NCBI GenBank assembly: GCA_022361315.1
Contig: JAKSBB010000431.1
Span: 1-16,168, forward strand
DNA: 16,168 bases
Source of the DNA: Desulfobacterales bacterium
GTDB lineage: Bacteria > Desulfobacterota > Desulfobacteria > Desulfobacterales > Desulfobacteraceae
Direction of reading: 5' to 3'
The notes under the pieces were generated by a model. It searched no databases. It had not been told where the DNA came from and saw nothing but the letters and a program-made list of their open reading frames with translations. Positions 6,965 through 13,012 of this stretch are shown here, in pieces. A program made the translations under genes and the position numbers. How positions within the stretch are numbered: the stretch's first letter is position 1; every line of letters begins with the position of its first letter.

Positions 6965-7918
6965 ATGAAACGCGCACTGATTCAACCCAAGAACAAGCCG
7001 TATAAAAGGAACGTCAATACCGGTCACAAAGATAGAAAATGTAATGGTTGTGCTGTTGAAGACCTTATCGCAGACGCCGGGCGGGTAGATAGTGAATTTG
7101 AGGAGTTGTTCAACTATTTTGTCTCACACACAAAAGCGGATACCGGGATTTATAAATTGTGGTTCAAGCCCAACCAAGGTAAGGATGCAAGTGGAAATAA
7201 GATCTACTATGAAACACCCTACGGCAGAATTCTTTTGGACGTCGGGGATAAGCCCGTCACCTCTTATGGCCGTCTGAAAGGGGCCCCCCGAATCGAGCAA
7301 AAGTGCTTCACGAAATACAGAGAGCAGTCATCTGCAACCGGTATCGTTGCTGTAAGGTATGTCAATGATGTGGCCCGGGGGACGATTTGTTATAAGAACT
7401 GCCTGGGGATGATCGGTGCTTTGGGTGAGATTACGAAATGGGATGGAATGAAACCACCGGGAACAAAAATAAGAAAGTATCAGGTGGTCAGAATCAAACA
7501 GATTTATGAACCCAAGAGCCCGCTTTTGTATGGTGATGTGAAGATGAATATTCAGGTTACCACCAGTACCGGTATAAAACACAATTGCGAACTGCAACTG
7601 AACCATCTGGATATGATCAAAGCCAAAGGCACCAAGGACGGACACGGGGCTTATGAGGCCTGGCGGAATATGGATGACGACCATTGGCAGAAAGAAGGTA
7701 AGGAACTGCCGCCAAAGATTGCCAATATGAAAGAAGATTATCGGGCAAAGGCATTAAAAATCGTTCACAAGTCCCAGAGTGCTTACAACACCTCTGCTGC
7801 AGCACTTTCAAGGGATCCGAATTATCAGAAGCTGTTGAATATGGTAAGAAGCTGGGGGGATCAGATTAAATCAGACGAAGGCCTGATGAACGCCAATTAC
7901 GATAATCCTCCAAATTAG
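6965..7918 (+). CDS. Putative RelA/SpoT-fold nucleotidyltransferase-like protein, paralog 2
   Basis: This 317-residue protein is homologous to the upstream gene over its full length, with roughly half the residues identical by eye. It is strongest from the RxxxK motif to GHGAY. Candidate active-site residues are all kept: R109 and K113 (RIEQKCFTKY), Asp135 (RYVNDVARGT), Tyr189 and Asp191 (LLYGDVKMNI), Glu209 (HNCELQLNHLDM) and His227 (GHGAYEAWR). The N-terminal KRALIQP and GHKDRKCNGC (C26, C29) are kept too, so the CxGC motif is likely functional. The loop between residues about 65 and 105 and the last 60 residues diverge most. No antitoxin-like small gene is adjacent. It has its own leader and terminator, so the pair is probably not one operon. 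Alarmone synthesis, nucleotide or tRNA modification, or an exported effector role are all possible; none is shown by the sequence. Confidence 0.6.
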   Translation: MKRALIQPKNKPYKRNVNTGHKDRKCNGCAVEDLIADAGRVDSEFEELFNYFVSHTKADTGIYKLWFKPNQGKDASGNKIYYETPYGRILLDVGDKPVTSYGRLKGAPRIEQKCFTKYREQSSATGIVAVRYVNDVARGTICYKNCLGMIGALGEITKWDGMKPPGTKIRKYQVVRIKQIYEPKSPLLYGDVKMNIQVTTSTGIKHNCELQLNHLDMIKAKGTKDGHGAYEAWRNMDDDHWQKEGKELPPKIANMKEDYRAKALKIVHKSQSAYNTSAAALSRDPNYQKLLNMVRSWGDQIKSDEGLMNANYDNPPN

Positions 7919-7944
7919 TCAAATAGGTTAAGACCTCTTTTAAA

Positions 7945-7986
7945 AAAGAACCGGCCTTCCCCTTTCCCCAGAGAGGGCCGGTCTTT
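7945..7986 (+). terminator. Hairpin terminator after paralog 2
   Basis: ACCGGCCTTC (7950-7959) pairs with GAGGGCCGGT (7973-7982) with one G-T pair. The stem can extend through AAAG/CTTT around a bulged A. A loop of 13 nt separates the arms, and CTTTAAAC follows. It lies about 27 nt after the stop codon. Confidence 0.7.
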
Positions 7987-8307
7987 AAACGAACAAGAAG
8001 GTAATATCAGTAACGAATTGATTCTCTGATCCGTCCCCCTGCAGTAAAAGGCCGGCAAACTATCTTATCCCGGTCACCACAGCCATCTTCGGCCACCTCC
8101 CGAACAATACCTCCGGCTTAGTTCAGTAACGGCCCTCTCCTGAAAAGCAGCATAAATGTGACCGTTAAATCTCCCGCCATTTTATCACATTATAATCTTA
8201 GCTTTCACTTTTAAACGTGGAGGTCTTGACAGCTTGTCAATAATTCATTAATTCATACCGCTTTAGTATAGATTGAAATTATATAGATTAAAAAGGTTTG
8301 GATTGAT
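7987..8307. promoter_or_regulatory. Intergenic region before the first Rrf2-SQR operon
   Basis: The first part (7987-8190) holds no gene, and I see nothing specific in it. The second part (8198-8289) is the promoter module that is shared with 14875-14966. A perfect TATAAT at 8191-8196 could be an extra -10, but no matching -35 lies at the right distance and the second module does not have it. Confidence 0.5.
8198..8289 (+). promoter_or_regulatory. Promoter/operator module of the first Rrf2-SQR operon
   Basis: In order: box TTAGCTTTCACTTTT (8198-8212), 13 nt, TTGACA (8226-8231), 35 nt, TATAGATT (8267-8274), 7 nt, and a second TATAGATT (8282-8289). TTGACA is a perfect -35 and also the left arm of the dyad TTGACA-GCT-TGTCAA (8226-8240). 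A weak -10 (TAATTC, 8249-8254) lies 17 nt on. The dyad-like ATACC-GCTTT-AGTAT (8255-8269) follows directly, where a repressor would block initiation. ATACC/GGTAT-type half sites are typical of Rrf2 operators, so autoregulation is likely. The same boxes at the same spacings occur at 14875-14966. Confidence 0.7.
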
Positions 8308-8754
8308 ATGCGAATGATTACCCAAATTCGCTATGGCATAAGAGTTCTATTGGATCTGGCAATGCACCAGAGTGACGGCGTCGTTCAGATGAACGACATT
8401 GCGGACCGGCAGAATATTTCACGGAAATATCTTGAACAGATCATTCAACCCCTGAAAAAAGCGGGCTTTGTCAACAGCAAACGGGGACGAAGCGGGGGGC
8501 ACATCCTTGCCCTTCCGCCGGAAGTCATTTCCCTGGCTGAAATTGTCCGGGTATTCGAGCCTGAAGACTCGGATGACGGCATTCCGGGCGGGGTGGGGTA
8601 CCCCGGTTATCAGGACGCCCTGATCCGGGAGGCATGGACAGATGCCAAAAAGGCGTTTTACGGACGTCTCAGCCAGGTCTCCCTGGCAGACCTCTCCATC
8701 GACACCACCAGGATGCTCTGGAGCGATTCCAACCTCCTGGTTTTCTGCGACTAG
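8308..8754 (+). CDS. Rrf2-family transcriptional regulator, SQR-linked, without Fe-S cysteines
   Basis: This 148-residue dimeric winged-helix regulator starts MRMITQIRYGIRVLLDLAMH. It shows the recognition-helix segment QNISRKYLEQIIQPL (35-49), the wing SKRGRSGGH (57-65) and the EAW.DAKKAF dimer helix typical of Rrf2. IscR and NsrR carry three cysteines near residues 92-105; here that loop (EPEDSDDGIPGGVGYPGYQ) has no Cys at all. The only Cys is residue 147, the second to last. It is 51 nt upstream of the SQR gene and probably controls that operon and itself through the ATACC-type dyad at 8255-8269. A very similar protein is encoded at 14980-15429. The signal is unknown; a thiol or persulfide cue through Cys147 is an inference. 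Confidence 0.9.
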   Translation: MRMITQIRYGIRVLLDLAMHQSDGVVQMNDIADRQNISRKYLEQIIQPLKKAGFVNSKRGRSGGHILALPPEVISLAEIVRVFEPEDSDDGIPGGVGYPGYQDALIREAWTDAKKAFYGRLSQVSLADLSIDTTRMLWSDSNLLVFCD

Positions 8755-8805
8755 GTTATGGACGTATTCCATATTGTTTTAATATTTAACTTTTAGGAGT
8801 AAATC

Positions 8806-10053
8806 ATGAAGAAAATTTTGATCTTAGGATCAGGCGCCGGAGGCACCATGTGCGCAGCCAAGCTGCGCAGAGAACTGGGTTCGGACTGGAAAATCACCAT
8901 CGTTGACAACGATGAGATGCACCATTACCAGCCGGGATGGCTATTCATCCCCTTTGGTATCTACACGGCCGAAGACTGCCAGAAACCCAAACGGGATTTT
9001 ATCCCCCAGGGGGTGGACTTTGTACTTGACGAGGTCGTGGGTGTGAATACCGAGGCACAGAAGGTCAGCTGTAAAAAAGGCGAGTATGACTATGACTGGC
9101 TGATCATTGCCACGGGCTGCAACATGGTGCCCCAGGAAATCGAGGGTCTTGAAAACTGGAAAGCCGACGGCAAAGCCAACGAGCACAGTTTTTTCACCCT
9201 GGAAAGTGCCGTGGCCCTGCACAAGAAAATGAAACATTTTGAAAAGGGCCGCCTGGTATTTAATATCGCCGAGATGCCCCATAAATGTCCTGTAGTTCCC
9301 ATGGAGTTCATCTTTATGGCGGACTGGTTTTATGCCAAGGCCGGCTGCCGGGATAATATCGAGATCGAACTCGTTACCCCGAACACCGGTATTTTTACCA
9401 AGCCAATCGCCACCAAGGTCATGACGGCCACTGCCGAGGAAAAAGATATCCTGGTGACCCCGAACTACAGTATCGACAGCGTGAACACCGAGGAAAAATA
9501 CATCGAATCGGTTACCGGTGACCGTGTTGATTATGATCTGCTGGTCTCCACCATGCCCAACCTGGGCCCGGACTATGTGGAAGATTCGGGCCTGGGGGAC
9601 GGTATGGGATATGTCCTGACCGACCACCATACCCTGAAAGCGGAAAACCACGACAATATCTACGTGGTGGGGGACGCCACCAACGTGCCCACATCTAAAG
9701 CCGGATCCGTTGCCCATTACGAAGCGGATATCGTTGTGGAAAATATGATCCGCGAGATCGAAGGCCGGGAACCCGAACCCGCATTTGACGGTCACTCCAC
9801 CTGTTTTATCGTCTCCGGTTATGACAAGGCCTTCCTTTTTGACTTTAACTACAAGACCGAACCGCTCCCCGGCAAGTTCCCGTTCCCGGGTATCGGCCCT
9901 TTTGATCTCATCGGCGAAAGCAGCATGAACTACTGGGGAAAAATGATGTTTAAATGGGTATACTGGAATATGCTGCTCACCGGCAAGGAAATGCCCCTGG
10001 AACCCCAGATGGCCATGGCCGGAAAGTACTGGCCCAAAGTCGGTACGGAATAA
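8806..10053 (+). CDS. sqr: Sulfide:quinone oxidoreductase-like flavoprotein, copy 1
   Basis: This 415-residue FAD enzyme is predicted to oxidise sulfide to sulfur or polysulfide and pass electrons to the membrane quinone. Residues 3-35 are the Rossmann FAD-binding segment (LILGSGAGGTMCAAKL, GxGxxG at 8-13, acidic D34 closing it). Further conserved parts are HHYQPGWLFIPFG (39-51), DWLIIATGC (97-105) and VVGDATNVPTSKAGSVAHYEA (287-307). The active-site cysteines are Cys161 in PHKCPVVPMEF and Cys333 in STCFIVSGY. The third Cys of classic type I SQR (in a QSxCT segment) is replaced: HSFFTLESA, with Cys105 as another Cys nearby in sequence. The C-terminal part (about 372-405, FDLIGESSMNYWGKMMFKWVYWNML) is amphipathic and likely holds the enzyme to the membrane. 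A TAGGAG ribosome site precedes the ATG. It is followed by a DUF1641 gene whose ribosome site overlaps the stop codon. Confidence 0.88.
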   Translation: MKKILILGSGAGGTMCAAKLRRELGSDWKITIVDNDEMHHYQPGWLFIPFGIYTAEDCQKPKRDFIPQGVDFVLDEVVGVNTEAQKVSCKKGEYDYDWLIIATGCNMVPQEIEGLENWKADGKANEHSFFTLESAVALHKKMKHFEKGRLVFNIAEMPHKCPVVPMEFIFMADWFYAKAGCRDNIEIELVTPNTGIFTKPIATKVMTATAEEKDILVTPNYSIDSVNTEEKYIESVTGDRVDYDLLVSTMPNLGPDYVEDSGLGDGMGYVLTDHHTLKAENHDNIYVVGDATNVPTSKAGSVAHYEADIVVENMIREIEGREPEPAFDGHSTCFIVSGYDKAFLFDFNYKTEPLPGKFPFPGIGPFDLIGESSMNYWGKMMFKWVYWNMLLTGKEMPLEPQMAMAGKYWPKVGTE

Positions 10054-10065
10054 GGAGGCAGTGAT

Positions 10066-10737
10066 ATGACAAATGAAGAATTGATTCTGGAGAAGCTGGA
10101 GCGGCTTGAGGCCCAGATCCAGCCTATCATCAAGACCAGCGAGAAGATGGGGGAACTTAAGGATGATCTCACTCCCATCGCCAACCATGCGGTGGCCCTG
10201 ATGATCCAGGAGTTGAGCGAGGTGGAGGCCGGCTTTCAGCTGGAAGACCTCATGGCACTGACCAAGGAGGCCATGCGTAATACCCAGAATTTTATATTTG
10301 CCCTTAAGCAGATGGCCAATATCATCGAGTTCGTAAAGGATCTGGAACCCCTGCTCAAAGGGTCTGTTCCCTATTTCATCCAGTTTCTGGACGAAATGGA
10401 GCAAAAGGGGGTGTTCAGAATCGTAAAGTCCACAGTGGACCTGAGAAAGAAGGTGGCTTCTACGTATACGGCCGAGGATATTGAGGTCATGGGCGATGGT
10501 ATTGTGGCCATGCTTGGCCTGTTCAAAGCCCTCTCCGATCCCAAGGCCATTGCCCTGTTGGAAAAGCTTTCCCAGATTCCCTCTAAGGTGGAGCTGGAAA
10601 ATACCAAAAGTGTCGGCCTGTTCGGCCTGGCATCCGCCGGATTTAATCCGGAGATCAGCCAGGGGCTAGGGGTGATCATGGAACTGACCAAGGCCATGGG
10701 TAAAATCGCACCGGCCGGGGACCCCCTGCCGGAATAG
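10066..10737 (+). CDS. DUF1641 family protein, SQR partner
   Basis: This 223-residue soluble protein has no signal peptide. The N-terminal 30 residues (LILEKLERLEAQIQPIIKTSEKM) are likely coiled coil. The C-terminal part, FGLASAGFNPEISQGLGVIMELTKAMG (about 185-212), matches the DUF1641 pattern. DUF1641 proteins are known as neighbours of SQR and of formate dehydrogenase genes, but their biochemical role is unclear; an assembly or membrane-association role is a guess. The AAGGAGG ribosome site overlaps the SQR stop codon, with 12 nt between the genes. The two are therefore surely cotranscribed and probably translated together. Confidence 0.85.
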   Translation: MTNEELILEKLERLEAQIQPIIKTSEKMGELKDDLTPIANHAVALMIQELSEVEAGFQLEDLMALTKEAMRNTQNFIFALKQMANIIEFVKDLEPLLKGSVPYFIQFLDEMEQKGVFRIVKSTVDLRKKVASTYTAEDIEVMGDGIVAMLGLFKALSDPKAIALLEKLSQIPSKVELENTKSVGLFGLASAGFNPEISQGLGVIMELTKAMGKIAPAGDPLPE

Positions 10738-10757
10738 CCCCGGGAATTGGAGTGCAA

Positions 10758-11288
10758 ATGGCCAAAGCGTCAGAGAAGACCGTATTTGTTGTGGATGATG
10801 AACCGGATGTCCGGAATTTCCTGTCGACCTTTCTTCAGGATGCCGGATTCCGGGTGGAAACGGCCAGTGACGGCCAGGATGCCCTGGACAGGATTGGTTC
10901 GGTGAGTCCTGATTTGATGACCCTGGACATGGTGATGCCCGGAAAGTCAGGAATCGAATTAATCCGGTGCCTGAGACAGGACCCCAGGTGGGCGGGACTG
11001 CCCGTGGTGGTGATTACGGCCCATGCGGCAAATGAATTTGCCAGCGAGGACATCAGATGTCTCAATGCATTTACCTCGGGACTCAAGCCCAGGCGAACCA
11101 TCAAGAAGCCAGTAACCCCGGAGATACTTGTGGAGACCATCTGCGACATCCTTGGGGTGACGGTGGACCCGGTTACGGTACCCGAGGTACCTTCCCCGGC
11201 CACCCGGGAGGAGGAAAAACTGTTGAAGCTGATACGCGAAAGCAACCCGGGGATGATCTCACAGATCAAGGCGATGCTGGACAGATAG
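10758..11288 (+). CDS. Stand-alone response regulator receiver protein
   Basis: This 176-residue two-component receiver has no recognisable output domain. Acidic pocket D13/D14 (VVDDEPDVR), phosphoacceptor D57 (LDMVMPGKSG), T87 (VVVITAHA) and K117 (IKKPVTPE) are all present, so it should be phosphorylated normally. Between T87 and K117 the sequence (NEFASEDIRCLNAF) is longer than usual. The tail (about 145-176, REEEKLLKLIRESNPGMISQIKAMLDR) is helical. I chose ATG 10758, 5 nt after GGAG; the GTG at 10752 overlaps that ribosome site. It is the last gene of the Rrf2-SQR-DUF1641 operon, 20 nt after DUF1641. The PAS histidine kinase at 12999-14813 is a candidate partner. Confidence 0.88.
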   Translation: MAKASEKTVFVVDDEPDVRNFLSTFLQDAGFRVETASDGQDALDRIGSVSPDLMTLDMVMPGKSGIELIRCLRQDPRWAGLPVVVITAHAANEFASEDIRCLNAFTSGLKPRRTIKKPVTPEILVETICDILGVTVDPVTVPEVPSPATREEEKLLKLIRESNPGMISQIKAMLDR

Positions 11289-11326
11289 CCCTCCCATAAC
11301 TATCTGCTACCATAGGGAAACAGACA

Positions 11327-11391
11327 GATCACGGGGCCCGGAAGAAGGAGGGAAAGCCCCCTAAAATTCTCCGGAAGCCGGCCCCGTGGTC
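11327..11391. terminator. Bidirectional hairpin between convergent genes
   Basis: GATCACGGGGCC (11327-11338) pairs with GGCCCCGTGGTC (11380-11391) with one G-T pair. The long loop contains a further imperfect hairpin, AGGAGG/CCCCCT. It fills the gap between the stop codons of the receiver gene (plus) and the Rrf2 gene (minus). No clear T-run is present on either strand. Confidence 0.5.
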
Positions 11392-11396
11392 ATCTG

Positions 11397-11816
11397 TTAT
11401 TGTACCAAGGCCTGTGATTGGGCGGCCAGGTCGGATATCCTGACCTGGTCCAGGCTCCGGTGCAGGGCCCGGGTGGCGTCTGCCCACGCCTCCCGAACCA
11501 GACAGCTTGATACCATGTCGCATTGTTCCGGGCAGGAAATACATGACACCAGTTCGCTCTGGGTTTCGAACGCCCGTACAATCTCCCCCAGGGTGATGGA
11601 TTCGGGATCCCTGATGAGGATATGTCCTCCCTTGGGTCCGCGGACACTGCGGAGGAATCCGGCCTGCCGGAGTTGCCGCAGCAGCTGTTCCAGGTATTTC
11701 ACAGGGATCTTTTGGGCCATGGCAATCCGGCTGACGGGTATGGGGCCCACGTCCCTGTGAAGGGTCAGCTCAATCAGTATCCTGGCAACGTACCGGGTTT
11801 TGGTGGATATCTTCAT
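11397..11816 (-). CDS. Rrf2-family regulator with Cys cluster (IscR/NsrR-like)
   Basis: This 139-residue winged-helix regulator starts MKISTKTRYVARILIELTLH. The recognition helix is QKIPVKYLEQLLRQLRQAGF (35-54) and the wing SVRGPKGGH (57-65). The cluster-binding loop has four cysteines, C92, C95, C99 and C105 (SCISCPEQCDMVSSC). C92/C99/C105 fit the three positions used by IscR and NsrR for a [2Fe-2S] or [4Fe-4S] cluster; C95 is an extra. It is thus a probable iron-sulfur, redox or nitric-oxide sensor, unlike the two other Rrf2 proteins in the window. It starts 21 nt after the stop of the cNMP-fold gene, with a weak ribosome site, so it is the second gene of that operon. Its targets cannot be told from the sequence. 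Confidence 0.88.
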   Translation of the reverse strand: MKISTKTRYVARILIELTLHRDVGPIPVSRIAMAQKIPVKYLEQLLRQLRQAGFLRSVRGPKGGHILIRDPESITLGEIVRAFETQSELVSCISCPEQCDMVSSCLVREAWADATRALHRSLDQVRISDLAAQSQALVQ

Positions 11817-11837
11817 CTGTTGTTTTGCCGGGGCGGG

Positions 11838-12242
11838 TTAATCCGTAACCCCGGCCATCCGTTTGGAAAAGATATCGCCGATTTTACGGTAAATCCGGAC
11901 TGCGGCCCGGCTGTTCTTTTCGAATATCGGGTCCATATCCGACTTGGGGATGCAGCGGATCGAGGCATCGGACTGGCAGGTGGCCGTGGACGTATATACG
12001 CCGTTTTCCACCAGAGAGGACCACCCGAAAACATCTCCGGTACGGTTCAGGTTGAACCGGGTGTCGTTCTTTGACTGCATCAAAAGGTCGATTTCGCCCT
12101 GTTCCAGTATAAACAAGTGTTCTGCCGTGTTTCCTTTAGTAAAGATGGTGTCTCCGGCCTTGAATGACCGTACGGAACTGATCCTGTCTATTTCCCGGAC
12201 CAGGTCGGCATCAATGTCTTCAAAAAACGTGAGTGCCTGCAT
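11838..12242 (-). CDS. Single-domain cyclic-nucleotide-binding-fold protein (no DNA-binding domain)
   Basis: This 134-residue protein consists of one cNMP-binding beta-roll: FFEDIDADLVREI (about 6-18), SFKAGDTIFTKGNTAEHLFILEQGEIDLL (about 26-54) and GDVFGWSSLVENGVYTSTATC (about 69-89). The phosphate-binding cassette is altered. The usual Glu of FGE is Trp and the usual Arg before (A/T)A is Thr, so cAMP/cGMP binding is doubtful; another ligand or a structural role is likely. It lacks the helix-turn-helix of Crp/Fnr proteins. The frame continues upstream to 12293. I chose ATG 12242 because it has an AGGAGG ribosome site (12257-12252) 9 nt before it and it opens the conserved domain. It is the first gene of an operon with the Cys-rich Rrf2 gene. 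Confidence 0.85.
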   Translation of the reverse strand: MQALTFFEDIDADLVREIDRISSVRSFKAGDTIFTKGNTAEHLFILEQGEIDLLMQSKNDTRFNLNRTGDVFGWSSLVENGVYTSTATCQSDASIRCIPKSDMDPIFEKNSRAAVRIYRKIGDIFSKRMAGVTD

Positions 12243-12251
12243 ACGCCTTAC

Positions 12252-12257
12252 CCTCCT
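12252..12257 (-). promoter_or_regulatory. Ribosome-binding site fixing the start of the cNMP-fold gene
   Basis: On the minus strand AGGAGG ends 9 nt before ATG 12242. The longer in-frame start at 12293 has no comparable site. Confidence 0.7.
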
Positions 12258-12339
12258 GTCTGCTGCAATGGTTGTGCAATACAATATGGTCAAAAAGCCC
12301 CCTTAATTGACCCGCTTTTTATCCTGGCAGATTAATATA

Positions 12340-12384
12340 CATACTTAGGGTAGGAATTAAAAGCATATAGTTTTAGTAGGAATT
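12340..12384. repeat. Imperfect direct repeats around GTAGGAATT
   Basis: GTAGGAATT occurs exactly at 12350-12358 and at 12376-12384, 26 nt apart. Each copy is preceded by a CATA and TTAG-like stretch. They lie in the divergent control region between the cNMP-fold/Rrf2 operon (minus) and the small-protein genes (plus) and may be regulator sites. Confidence 0.45.
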
Positions 12385-12480
12385 TATTATCTGTGTGTGG
12401 CAAGGGTTTCGGCGTTCCAGCAGGTGGGGTGCATCGTGGCCCAAACAGTGTGTGGCCGGCCTTGTGGCTGGTGGGTTCGG

Positions 12481-12514
12481 TTGACAATACCATGGGATGC
12501 TCTCATATTGAGAG
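12481..12514 (+). promoter_or_regulatory. Promoter with dyad over the -10, upstream of the small-protein genes
   Basis: TTGACA (12481-12486) is a perfect -35. CATATT (12504-12509), 17 bp on, matches the -10 in four of six positions. The -10 sits inside a perfect inverted repeat, CTCTCA-TAT-TGAGAG (12500-12514), which would suit a repressor. The start would be near 12516, about 20 nt before the first ATG. Confidence 0.55.
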
Positions 12515-12535
12515 TCATAAAAGAGAGGAGAAAAA

Positions 12536-12730
12536 ATGGCACACGAGTATTCGGTGCTGATCCACGGGTGGATCAGCCGGAAAAAAGAACTTCTGGACAG
12601 GCAGATCAGGGACGCTGACGCAGACACCGGCAAGGATGCGTATCACCGGGGACAGATGGATGCCCTGATGGAGATCCGGCAGTATCTCACAGACCGGATC
12701 GACCTGGACACCCAAACCTACTATGATTGA
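12536..12730 (+). CDS. Small hypothetical protein, paralog A
   Basis: This 64-residue charged, helical protein (MAHEYSVLIHGWISRKKELLDRQIRD...) has no membrane segment or signal. I do not recognise it. The ATG follows GAGAGGAG with good spacing. The C-terminal half (YHRGQMDALMEIRQYLTDRIDLD, given here in two parts of one helix) resembles the matching part of the next gene: YHxGxxDxLxEixxYLxDxxD. It is 22 nt upstream of paralog B and almost surely cotranscribed. Good ribosome sites and shared motifs support both as real genes. An adaptor or small regulator role near the SQR genes is only a guess. Confidence 0.75.
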   Translation: MAHEYSVLIHGWISRKKELLDRQIRDADADTGKDAYHRGQMDALMEIRQYLTDRIDLDTQTYYD

Positions 12731-12752
12731 CAGAACCAAAAAGGAGTCATAA

Positions 12753-12956
12753 ATGGCATATACCTATCTTCTGGATCTTTACACCCTGGTGGAAAAGGAA
12801 CAGGCCCGGGCCAAAGCTGCCCAAGGGGAAGGCGGAGACAACAGCCTCTATCATCAGGGCCGGTCAGACCTGCTGGAGGAATTTAAGGTCTATCTTTCTG
12901 ATCAGCTGGATGACAAGCTTCCCAGGCGGATCAGGAAGCGGCTTCAATCCGGGTGA
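12753..12956 (+). CDS. Small hypothetical protein, paralog B
   Basis: This 67-residue protein (MAYTYLLDLYTLVEKEQARAKA...) is charged and helical, without membrane segments. It shares with paralog A the start MA.(E/T)Y, a Lys/Glu-rich first helix and the YHxGxxDxLxEfxxYLxDxLD second helix, then adds a basic tail (KLPRRIRKRLQSG). An AAAGGAG ribosome site lies 6 nt before the ATG. The function is unknown. The basic tail could contact nucleic acid or membrane; this is inference. Confidence 0.75.
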   Translation: MAYTYLLDLYTLVEKEQARAKAAQGEGGDNSLYHQGRSDLLEEFKVYLSDQLDDKLPRRIRKRLQSG

Positions 12957-13012
12957 CTCTTCTCTATATTTTGGACGGCCCCATCGGGTGACACGGGCTC
13001 AATCCGGCTGAC
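12944..13012 (+). repeat. 14-nt direct repeat around two stop codons
   Basis: TCAATCCGGGTGAC (12944-12957) and TCAATCCGGCTGAC (12999-13012) differ at one base. The first spans the stop of small protein B and the second spans the stop of the convergent histidine kinase. No clear terminator hairpin lies between them. Confidence 0.5.

Larger units (their letters stand above)
12243..12535. promoter_or_regulatory. Divergent region between the cNMP-fold operon and the small-protein genes
   Basis: About 290 bp without a gene. It holds the GTAGGAATT repeats (12340-12384) and the plus-strand promoter with dyad (12481-12514). No convincing minus-strand promoter for the cNMP-fold gene was found. The part at 12385-12480 shows nothing specific. 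Confidence 0.45.

Noticed and set aside
5613..7918. Toxin-antitoxin pair reading of the two tandem paralogs
   Set aside because: The proteins are homologous and about equal in size, and each has its own leader and terminator; neither looks like an antitoxin.
8191..8196. Perfect TATAAT just upstream of the shared 15-nt box
   Set aside because: No acceptable -35 lies 16-18 bp upstream and the second module has no equivalent, so I did not call it a promoter.
8941..10404. 487-residue open frame on the minus strand over the SQR and DUF1641 genes
   Set aside because: It is antisense to two clear protein genes, has no ribosome site and an unlikely His/Gly/Phe-rich composition; it is a shadow of the plus-strand codon use.
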